Assembly: GCF_046773475.1 (NCBI RefSeq)
Contig: NZ_CP177239.1
Span: 2,542,001-2,606,000 of the forward strand
Reading direction: 5' to 3'
Source: Nitratireductor aquimarinus
GTDB lineage: Bacteria > Pseudomonadota > Alphaproteobacteria > Rhizobiales > Rhizobiaceae
Length of the DNA stretch: 64,000 nucleotides
The translations under genes were made by a program, and so were the position numbers. Position 1 is the first letter of the stretch; each line of letters opens with the position of its first letter. Below, piece by piece: positions 57,980 to 64,000 of this stretch. The notes beneath the pieces were generated by a model. The model was not told the DNA's origin. It made no database searches and was given only the letters and a program-made list of their open reading frames with translations.

Positions 57980-58875
57980 GTGGATCGCAGGCGCAGGAGC
58001 GCTTTTATCTTGGCGTCGATGGCGGCGGCACGGGCTGCCGGGCGCGCATCGAGGATGCACGGGGCGCGGTGCTCGGACAGGGCCTGTCAGGCCCTGCAAC
58101 CACCCGGCTTGGCGTCGATGAGGCCTGGGCCTCGGTGCGGCGCGCCTTCGAGGCCGCCATTGAGGAAGCGGGTTTTGGCGACGCGCAGACTGCCCGCACA
58201 TATGCCGGCGTCGGCCTTGCCGGCATGCGCCGCAAGGGCGCGGTTGAAGCCTTTGAGGCGCTGCCGCATCCATTTGCCGGCATCGTTTTCGCCAGCGACA
58301 GCGACACGGCCTGTCTGGGTGCGCATTCGGGCCTCGACGGGGCCATTGCGATTGCCGGTACCGGGTCTGTCGGGCTTGGTCTCGTGGAAGGAAGACGGCT
58401 GCGCATCGGCGGTTATGGCTTTCCGATTTCCGATGAAGGCAGCGGTGCGGATATGGGTCTCAACGCCGTGCGCGCCGCCCTGCAGGGGCATGACGGGCGC
58501 ATCCCCAACAGCGCGCTCCTGACGGAACTCATGCGCCGCTTCGATGATGATCCTGCCGAGGTGATCGCGTGGATGGATCGGGCCACCGCCACCGACTATG
58601 CCACCTTTGCGCCCATGGTGCTGCGCCACGCAGATCAGGGTGACGCGGCAGCCCGGCGCATCGTGCAGGATGCGGCGGCGCAGATCGACATGCTGGTGCG
58701 CACGCTTTTCGATCTGGGCGCACCGCGCGTGACGCTTCTGGGAGGTCTGTCAGGACCGCTGGAACCCTGGCTCTCGCCCGATGTGCGCCGGCGGCTGAAA
58801 CCCGCCGATGGCGACGCCGTGGATGGGGCGATCATTCTGGCGCGCCGGGCGGCGGAGGGGCGGGCAGCGCTTTAG
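57976..58875 (+). CDS. BadF/BadG/NagK-type sugar kinase
   Basis: A 299-aa ASKHA-fold kinase. Phosphate-1 motif YLGVDGGGTGCRARI, phosphate-2 region GAIAIAGTGSVGLGL, ISDEGSGADMGL, and adenosine motif VTLLGGLSGPL. Related enzymes phosphorylate GlcNAc, MurNAc (MurK) or glucosamine. ATG at 57976 overlaps the murA stop (ATGA). In this regulon it would make GlcNAc-6-phosphate or MurNAc-6-phosphate, the pool that MurQ also feeds (inference). Confidence 0.88.
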   Translation: MSGSQAQERFYLGVDGGGTGCRARIEDARGAVLGQGLSGPATTRLGVDEAWASVRRAFEAAIEEAGFGDAQTARTYAGVGLAGMRRKGAVEAFEALPHPFAGIVFASDSDTACLGAHSGLDGAIAIAGTGSVGLGLVEGRRLRIGGYGFPISDEGSGADMGLNAVRAALQGHDGRIPNSALLTELMRRFDDDPAEVIAWMDRATATDYATFAPMVLRHADQGDAAARRIVQDAAAQIDMLVRTLFDLGAPRVTLLGGLSGPLEPWLSPDVRRRLKPADGDAVDGAIILARRAAEGRAAL

Positions 58876-58922
58876 GCGCATCACGGTTGGGTTGAACCGT
58901 ACAACCGCGTTGCATCAACGCG

Positions 58923-59065
58923 GTGCGTGGTTCGACAGGCTCACCATGAGGGAGGACGCTGGCTGCATGCCTGATCCAGGCACCTTGGAAAAGAGGGCAC
59001 CTAAACACAGTCCCCTTTCCGCAAGGTATGTTCCTCCCTCATGGTGAGCCTGTCGAACCACGCAC
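58923..59065. repeat. REP-like inverted pair, locus 2
   Basis: 34-bp arms 58923-58956 and 59032-59065 are exact reverse complements separated by 75 bp. The core GTGGTTCGACAGGCTCACC continues to ATGAGGG and matches the pair at 30898-31078. It fills most of the 265-bp gap between the convergent kinase and fadD genes; I see no gene there. Confidence 0.85.
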
Positions 59066-59110
59066 AGCGCTGCTGCCACGAAATCACCGCATGCCGCCCT
59101 CAAGAAACGA

Positions 59111-59133
59111 GGCCCGCGCACCGGGCGCGGGCC
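59111..59133 (-). terminator. Terminator of the fadD-like gene
   Basis: Perfect 9-bp stem GGCCCGCGC/GCGCGGGCC with a 5-nt loop, 8 bp after the stop, followed on the minus strand by TCGTTTCTT. Confidence 0.75.
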
Positions 59134-59140
59134 ATCCTGT

Positions 59141-60916
59141 TCAGCGCAGTTCCTTGCGCAGGATCTTGCCGACATTGGATTTCGGCAGATCGTCGCGGAA
59201 CTCGACATATTTCGGACGCTTGTAGCCGGTGAGGTTTTCCTTGCAGAACTTCTTCAGGTCCGCCTCGGTGAGGTTTGCGTCCTTGCGGACAACGAAGAGC
59301 TTGGGCACCTCGCCCGAATGCTCGTCCTCGACCCCGACAATGGCCGCTTCCAAAACGCCGGGATGACCAGCGACCACCTCTTCCACCTCATTGGGGAAGA
59401 CCTTGAAGCCGGACACCACGATCATGTCCTTCTTGCGGTCGACAATGGTGACCTGACCGTCTTCGGCCATGGTGCCCATGTCGCCCGACCGGAAGAAACC
59501 ATCCTCCGTCATCACCTTGGCGGTCTCGTCCGGGCGGTTCCAGTATCCGGCCATGACCTGCGGGCCGCGAATGCAGATCTCGCCGACCTTGCCGCCGGGC
59601 AGATCCTTGCCGTTGTCATCGCGAATGGTGATGTCGGTCGAGGGAACCGGATAGCCGATCGTTCCGGTGAATTCCTTCGCGTCGAAGCTGTTGACGGTTG
59701 CGACCGGAGAGGTTTCCGACAGGCCGTAGCCCTGTGAAATGACGCAGCCCGTCAGCTCCTGCCAGCGTTCGGCAACGCCGCGCTGCACCGCCATGCCACC
59801 GCCGAAGGTGACAAGAAGGCTCTTGAAGGGAAGCTTGCGGAAATCCTCATTGTTGAGGAGCGCATTGAACAGCGTGTTGAGGCCCGGGAAAATGTGGAAA
59901 TCGAAGCTCTGCAATTCCTTCACGAAGGCCGGGATATCACGCGGATTGGGGATCAGCACATTGTTGCCGCCCAGCTTCATGCCCATCAGCGCGTTCACCG
60001 TGAGCGCGTAGATGTGATAGAGCGGCAGCGCGCAGATGAGCACCGGCGCTTCGGGCTTCGGCTTGCCGATATAGGCGCTGCGGAACCACAATTCGTTCTG
60101 GATCACATTGGCCATGACATTGCTGTGCAGCAGCGTCGCGCCCTTGGAAACGCCCGTCGTGCCCCCCGTATATTGCAGGAACGCATTGTCGGACAGTGTC
60201 ACATTGACCGGCTTGAAGCCCTTTGATGCGCCGCGCTTCAGCGCATCGTTGAAGGAAACATGCCCCGGCAGCGACCAGGCCGGCACCATCTTCTTCACCC
60301 GGCGCACGACCAGATTGACGATGAAGCCCTTGAGCCCCAGAAGATCGCCCATCGAGGCCACGACCACATGCTTGACCGTCGTTCTTGCCGCGACGGCCTG
60401 AAGCGTGTGGGCGAAATTCTCAAGGATGACGATGGCCTCGGCCCCGGCGTCGTTGAGCTGATGCTCAAGCTCGCGCGGCGTGTAGAGCGGATTGACGTTG
60501 ACCACCACGTAACCGGCCCGCAGCACCGCCATCATGGCGACGGGATATTGCAGGACATTGGGCATCATCAGCGCAACGCGCGCGCCGGGCTTCAGTCCAA
60601 GCGACTGGAGATAGGCGGCGAAGCGCTCTGACAGCGCATCAAGCGCGCGATAGCTGAGCGCCTTGCCCATGCAGGTGAAGGCCGGACGGTCGCCATGGGC
60701 CTTGCAGGCATCGACCAGAAGATCGCCCAGCGACGCGAACGGATAGTCCCCCATCTCGGCGGGAACGCCTTCGGGGTAATGATCGACCCAGGGGCGCGGA
60801 AAATCCGCCCCGGTATTTTTTGTCTTTTTGGCCGCCGTTTTGGCGCTTTTGGCGGGCTCCGCCGTGGGGGCGACGGTCTTCTCGCCCTTGGCGGTCGTCT
60901 TTGCGCTTTTAGACAA
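59141..60916 (-). CDS. fadD: Long-chain fatty acid-CoA ligase (FadD-like)
   Basis: A 591-aa AMP-forming ligase that activates fatty acids to acyl-CoA. ATP site YTGGTTGVSKGATLL, YGLSETSPVA, RSGDMG with VDRKKDMIVVSGFKVFPNEV, and the C-terminal catalytic Lys in SNVGKILRK. TTG at 60916 is chosen for GGGAGGAA just upstream. The first 45 residues form a Lys/Ala/Thr-rich low-complexity extension (KSAKTTAKGEK, then AKSAKTAAKKTKN) not usual in FadD. A LiuR-like site lies 35-50 bp upstream. Confidence 0.9.
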   Translation of the reverse strand: MSKSAKTTAKGEKTVAPTAEPAKSAKTAAKKTKNTGADFPRPWVDHYPEGVPAEMGDYPFASLGDLLVDACKAHGDRPAFTCMGKALSYRALDALSERFAAYLQSLGLKPGARVALMMPNVLQYPVAMMAVLRAGYVVVNVNPLYTPRELEHQLNDAGAEAIVILENFAHTLQAVAARTTVKHVVVASMGDLLGLKGFIVNLVVRRVKKMVPAWSLPGHVSFNDALKRGASKGFKPVNVTLSDNAFLQYTGGTTGVSKGATLLHSNVMANVIQNELWFRSAYIGKPKPEAPVLICALPLYHIYALTVNALMGMKLGGNNVLIPNPRDIPAFVKELQSFDFHIFPGLNTLFNALLNNEDFRKLPFKSLLVTFGGGMAVQRGVAERWQELTGCVISQGYGLSETSPVATVNSFDAKEFTGTIGYPVPSTDITIRDDNGKDLPGGKVGEICIRGPQVMAGYWNRPDETAKVMTEDGFFRSGDMGTMAEDGQVTIVDRKKDMIVVSGFKVFPNEVEEVVAGHPGVLEAAIVGVEDEHSGEVPKLFVVRKDANLTEADLKKFCKENLTGYKRPKYVEFRDDLPKSNVGKILRKELR

Positions 60917-60950
60917 CTGTTCCTCCCAGAAAGAAAACCCAGCTATAACG

Positions 60951-60966
60951 TTTACGTTCACGTAAC
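60951..60966. promoter_or_regulatory. LiuR-like operator upstream of fadD
   Basis: TTTACGTTCACGTAAC closely matches the palindrome TTTACGTT-N-ACGTAAA that I recall for LiuR, a MerR-type repressor of branched-chain amino acid and fatty acid oxidation genes in proteobacteria. The regulator gene is not in the window. Confidence 0.6.
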
Positions 60967-61071
60967 AAAAAACGCAACGCCAAGCGTTTTTGAAAGGCCA
61001 ACCGTATTTGAAAGAAAGGGCGGGCGCACGGCTTCACTGCGGCTCTGCCCGGAGCAAGGCGGGGGACGGCA

Positions 61072-61623
61072 TCACTGTCCATAGCCTTCATGCTCTTCGA
61101 GAAACGCCAGCTCTTCCGGCCCGCTCTCGCGGCCAAGCACCCGGTTTCGATGCGGAAACCGGCCGAAGCGCGCAACGATGTCGCGATGCTCGATGGCGAA
61201 CTTCAACGCCTCTTCCTGCCCGAGCGAACGGAACAGCATCACCGCGCGTTCCTGATCCGCCAGCACTTCGGAGTGCATGTAGGGCATGTAGAGGAATTGC
61301 CGCTCGCGCTCGTTCATTCCATCGTCGAAACCTCTCTCGATGGCGTCGCCTGCCACTTCGATGGCGAGTTCATCCGAGGAGAACGCGCCGGGCTGACGCC
61401 GATGGATGTTGCGCGGGAACTGATCGAGTACGATCACGGCGGCCAGAGCGGCCTTTGGATCGGTCTTCACATTTTCAGGCAGCTTCTGCACGAGCTGTTC
61501 GTGCAGCGCGCCGAAGCGCTCGCGGATCAGCGCGTCCGTCTCTTCACTGACGGTGAACCAGTCCCTGGGCGTCAGCGTGCCGAACCAGAAGTCCAGAACC
61601 TCGTCTTGCCAGTTTTCGCCCAT
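61072..61623 (-). CDS. DUF924 family protein
   Basis: A 183-aa helical protein of the DUF924 family (VLDFWFGTLTPRDWF; VIVLDQFPRNIHRRQPGAFSSD; FLYMPYMHSEVLADQERAV). The TPR-like fold is known but no function is. MGENWQD start has GAGGAGAG upstream. 155 bp ahead of fadD on the same strand, probably separately transcribed. Confidence 0.9.
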   Translation of the reverse strand: MGENWQDEVLDFWFGTLTPRDWFTVSEETDALIRERFGALHEQLVQKLPENVKTDPKAALAAVIVLDQFPRNIHRRQPGAFSSDELAIEVAGDAIERGFDDGMNERERQFLYMPYMHSEVLADQERAVMLFRSLGQEEALKFAIEHRDIVARFGRFPHRNRVLGRESGPEELAFLEEHEGYGQ

Positions 61624-61851
61624 GCGGTTCTCTCCTCGAAATAACGGTATGCTTATGCATATGGTCCTTGCGGGACCTATACTACAATATCCTGGATGGA
61701 GATTTGTTGCGCCCATCAAGACTGATTCGACAAAAAGTTGCATTTGCGGCGTGAAAGTGATCGAGGGAGTTCCCTCACCTTTCGATCTTTGCTTATATGC
61801 CGGCTTCCAGGGCCTCATAAGTAGGCTCATGCGAGAGTTAGGGAGACCTCA

Positions 61852-63447
61852 ATGAAAACCAAAACGACCTTTGCGGCTGCGCTGCTTGCCGCCACGGTTC
61901 TGAGCGGCGCTGCCAGCGCCAAGACGCTTGTCTATTGCTCGGAAGGAAGCCCGGAAGGCTTTGATCCGGCGCTCTACACCGCAGGCACCACGTTCGACGC
62001 GTCGTCGAAGCCCGTCTACAACCGTCTCGTGCAGTTCGAGCCGGGTACGACGAAGACTGTTCCGGGCCTTGCAGAGAGCTGGGAAGTTTCCGACGATGGT
62101 CTTGAGGTCACCTTCAAGCTTCGCGAAGGCGTCAAGTTCCACACCACGGACTTCTTCACGCCGAGCCGCGACTTCAACGCTGACGACGTGCTGTTTTCCT
62201 TCAACCGTCAGTACAGCAAGGACCACCCTTACAACGCCTATGTCGAGGGCGCGTCCTGGGAATACTTCAACGGCATGTCCATGCCGGACCTGATCAAGTC
62301 CATCGACAAGGTCGATGACTACACGGTCAAGTTCGTGCTGAACCGCCCGGAAGCACCGTTCATCGCCAACCTGGCCATGGACTTCGCCTCCATCTTCTCG
62401 AAAGAATATGCTGACCAGCTCGCAGAAGCCGGCACCATGTCTGACCTGAACCAGAAGCCCGTCGGCACCGGCCCCTTCCAGTTCGTGGCTTACCAGCCCG
62501 ACGCCGTGATCCGCTACAAGGCGCATCCGGACTACTGGAACGGCAAGCAGCCGATCGACGATCTGGTGTTCGCCATCACCACCGAGGCCTCCGTGCGCCA
62601 GCAGAAGCTGATCGCAGGCGAGTGCCACATCACGCCTTACCCGAACCCGGCCGACATCGAGAGCCTGAAGGCAAACGATGCGCTGAAGGTTGACGAGCAG
62701 GAAGGCCTGAATGTCGGCTACCTGGCTTACAACACCAAGGTTGCGCCCTTCGACAATGCGAAGGTCCGCAAGGCGCTGAACTCGGCGATCAACAAGGAAG
62801 CCATTCTCGACGCCGTGTTCCAGGGCGCCGGTCAGGCAGCCAAGAACCCGATCCCGCCGACAATGTGGTCGTACAACAACGCCGTTGAAGACGACGCCTA
62901 CGATCCGGAAGCATCGAAGAAGATGCTTGAGGAAGCAGGCGTTACGGATCTCTCCATGAAGATCTGGGCGATGCCCGTTCAGCGTCCGTACAACCCGAAC
63001 GCACGCCGCATGGCAGAGCTGATCCAGGAAGACTTCTCCAAGGTCGGCGTCAATGTTGAGATCGTCTCCTTCGAATGGGGTGAGTATCTCGAGCGCTCCA
63101 AGGAGGAAGACCGCGACGGCGCAGTGCTGCTCGGCTGGACCGGCGACAATGGCGATCCGGACAACTTCCTCGCCGTGCTGCTCGGCTGTGACGGTGTTGG
63201 CGGCTCCAACCGCGCCCAGTGGTGCAACGAGGAGTTCGAGGGCCTGATCCAGAAGGCCAAGACGCTTTCCTCGCAGGACGAGCGCGCCAAGCTCTATGAA
63301 GAGGCCCAGGTCGTCTTCAAGCGCGAAGCACCCTGGGCAACCATTGCGCACTCCGTGGTTCACATGCCGATGCGCAAGGAAGTCACCGGCTACAAGATGG
63401 ACCCGCTCGGTGGCCACGCCTTTGAAGGCGTAGACCTCGCCGAGTAG
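61852..63447 (+). CDS. dppA: Dipeptide ABC transporter substrate-binding protein (DppA-like)
   Basis: Periplasmic binding protein of 531 aa. Signal peptide MKTKTTFAAALLAATVLSG to ASA (cleavage about residue 23). SBP_bac_5 features: LVYCSEGSPEGFDPALYTAG, PVGTGPFQFVAYQPDAVI, DYWNGKQPIDDLVF, and ADDVLFSFNRQ, very close to DppA of rhizobia. Two cysteines (LLGCDGVGGSNRAQWCNEEF) match the conserved DppA disulfide. GGGAG precedes the ATG. First gene of a dpp operon continuing off the window. The 228-bp upstream region has palindromes at 61763-61776 (GAGGGA/TCCCTC). Confidence 0.92.
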   Translation: MKTKTTFAAALLAATVLSGAASAKTLVYCSEGSPEGFDPALYTAGTTFDASSKPVYNRLVQFEPGTTKTVPGLAESWEVSDDGLEVTFKLREGVKFHTTDFFTPSRDFNADDVLFSFNRQYSKDHPYNAYVEGASWEYFNGMSMPDLIKSIDKVDDYTVKFVLNRPEAPFIANLAMDFASIFSKEYADQLAEAGTMSDLNQKPVGTGPFQFVAYQPDAVIRYKAHPDYWNGKQPIDDLVFAITTEASVRQQKLIAGECHITPYPNPADIESLKANDALKVDEQEGLNVGYLAYNTKVAPFDNAKVRKALNSAINKEAILDAVFQGAGQAAKNPIPPTMWSYNNAVEDDAYDPEASKKMLEEAGVTDLSMKIWAMPVQRPYNPNARRMAELIQEDFSKVGVNVEIVSFEWGEYLERSKEEDRDGAVLLGWTGDNGDPDNFLAVLLGCDGVGGSNRAQWCNEEFEGLIQKAKTLSSQDERAKLYEEAQVVFKREAPWATIAHSVVHMPMRKEVTGYKMDPLGGHAFEGVDLAE

Positions 63448-63467
63448 GCCCCACAACAGAGACAGGA

Positions 63468-63495
63468 ACCGGCGGCAGCGCGAGCTGTCGCCGGT
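63468..63495 (+). promoter_or_regulatory. Intercistronic hairpin between dppA and dppB
   Basis: A 12-bp stem (ACCGGCG-G-CAGC with GCTG-T-CGCCGGT) closed by a GCGA tetraloop, 20 bp after the dppA stop. No U-run follows. It probably protects the dppA mRNA 3' end and lowers permease expression. Confidence 0.65.
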
Positions 63496-63505
63496 CGTGT
63501 ATTAG

Positions 63506-64000
63506 ATGCTCCGTTTCTTTCTTTCACGGCTGGCGCTGCTGATCCCCACATTCATCGGGGTCTCCATTGTTGCCTTTGCCTTCATCCGCCTCCTGCCAGG
63601 CGATCCGATCATGCTTCTCGCCGGCGAACGCGGCATGAGCGAGGAGCGCTACCAGCAGCTTCAGTCGCTCTACGGGTTCGACCAGCCGCTGTTCGTTCAG
63701 TATTTCCATTACATGACGGACCTGCTGCAGGGTGATTTCGGCACCTCCATCGTCACCAAGCGCCCGGTGCTTCAGGAGTTCCTGACGCTGTTCCCGGCCA
63801 CGCTGGAACTGTCGCTGTCCGCGATCATCTTGGCGATTGCCATCGGCGTTCCTGTCGGCGTCATCGCCGCCGTCAAGCGCGGCTCCTGGCTCGACCAGAC
63901 GGTGATGGGCGCAGCCCTTGTCGGCTATTCCATGCCGATCTTCTGGTGGGGTCTGCTGCTGATCATCCTGTTCTCCGGCATTCTTGGCTGGACGCCGGTT
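63506..64000 (+). CDS. dppB: Dipeptide ABC transporter permease DppB, partial
   Basis: The first 165 codons of a permease; the gene runs off the window end in an open frame. It begins MLRFFLSRLALLIPTFIGVS with one helix, then IRLLPGDPIMLLAGERGMS, GDFGTSIVTKRPVLQEF and a second and third hydrophobic segment. This is the standard DppB N-terminus. 58 bp after dppA. Confidence 0.9.
   Translation, partial: MLRFFLSRLALLIPTFIGVSIVAFAFIRLLPGDPIMLLAGERGMSEERYQQLQSLYGFDQPLFVQYFHYMTDLLQGDFGTSIVTKRPVLQEFLTLFPATLELSLSAIILAIAIGVPVGVIAAVKRGSWLDQTVMGAALVGYSMPIFWWGLLLIILFSGILGWTPV

Noticed and set aside
61849..63456. Long minus-strand open frame opposite dppA
   Set aside because: Antisense shadow of a clear DppA gene.

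Overview
The window looks like chromosome from a GC-rich alphaproteobacterium of the order Hyphomicrobiales (Rhizobiales), probably near Phyllobacteriaceae/Mesorhizobium relatives. The reasons are the rRNA operon order 16S-tRNA-Ile-tRNA-Ala-23S-5S-tRNA-fMet, an enlarged 23S helix 9, an alphaproteobacterial type initiator tRNA, dense ATGA/TGATG-coupled operons and dispersed palindromic repeats. No phage, IS element, CRISPR array or toxin-antitoxin pair is visible. This assignment is from sequence character alone.

Region 1 (1-9.9 kb) is catabolic and sulfur-related. It holds a minus-strand operon of fumarylacetoacetase plus a NitT/TauT-type ABC importer, facing a GntR/FCD regulator; an enoyl-CoA hydratase/DUF1330 pair facing a TetR regulator; and a sulfide:quinone oxidoreductase-like flavoprotein, DUF1641 protein and degenerate IscU-like protein. 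Region 2 (10.0-15.8 kb) is one complete rrn operon on the minus strand with promoter, leader and terminator.

Region 3 (16-22.9 kb) has an AraC regulator facing an unusual operon: a DegT/StsC-like sugar aminotransferase, a GMC oxidoreductase and two tandem sugar-porter MFS proteins. Region 4 (22.9-25.1 kb) has an ECF42-like sigma factor coupled to a DGPF/YCII protein with a candidate self-promoter, then a GNAT acetyltransferase.

Region 5 (25.1-33.8 kb) is a minus-strand peptidoglycan-recycling operon: murQ, a peptide-type ABC importer (binding protein, two permeases, fused ATPase), a beta-lactamase-fold serine hydrolase and anmK. It appears to be wired to a second locus at 55.6-58.9 kb (RpiR/MurR-type regulator facing a MurA homologue and a BadF-type sugar kinase). 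A nearly identical 25-bp site with a GGAATA-N3-TATTCC core lies upstream of murQ and in the rpiR/murA intergenic region. This two-locus regulon is the most interesting system I see.

Region 6 (34-42.5 kb) has pgi, a MocR-type regulator, chromate transporter, CoxG, a PaaG-like isomerase, an Mrp ATPase lacking the CxxC pair, and a LysR regulator. Region 7 (42.6-48.6 kb) is a complete soluble NAD+-dependent molybdenum formate dehydrogenase operon, fdsGBA-fdhD-fdsD, next to that LysR gene, with a perfect ATAG-N7-CTAT palindrome between them. Region 8 (48.7-55.7 kb) has a subtilisin-like lipoprotein autotransporter, pyrC, and a cupin/flavin-monooxygenase pair facing an AraC regulator with 20-bp-spaced direct repeats. 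Region 9 (59.1-64 kb) has a fadD-like acyl-CoA ligase with a LiuR-like site, a DUF924 protein, and the start of a dipeptide ABC operon cut by the window end.

Two repeat families recur: a roughly 45-bp palindrome (122-166 and 48627-48670) and paired REP-like inverted repeats (30898-31078 and 58923-59065).
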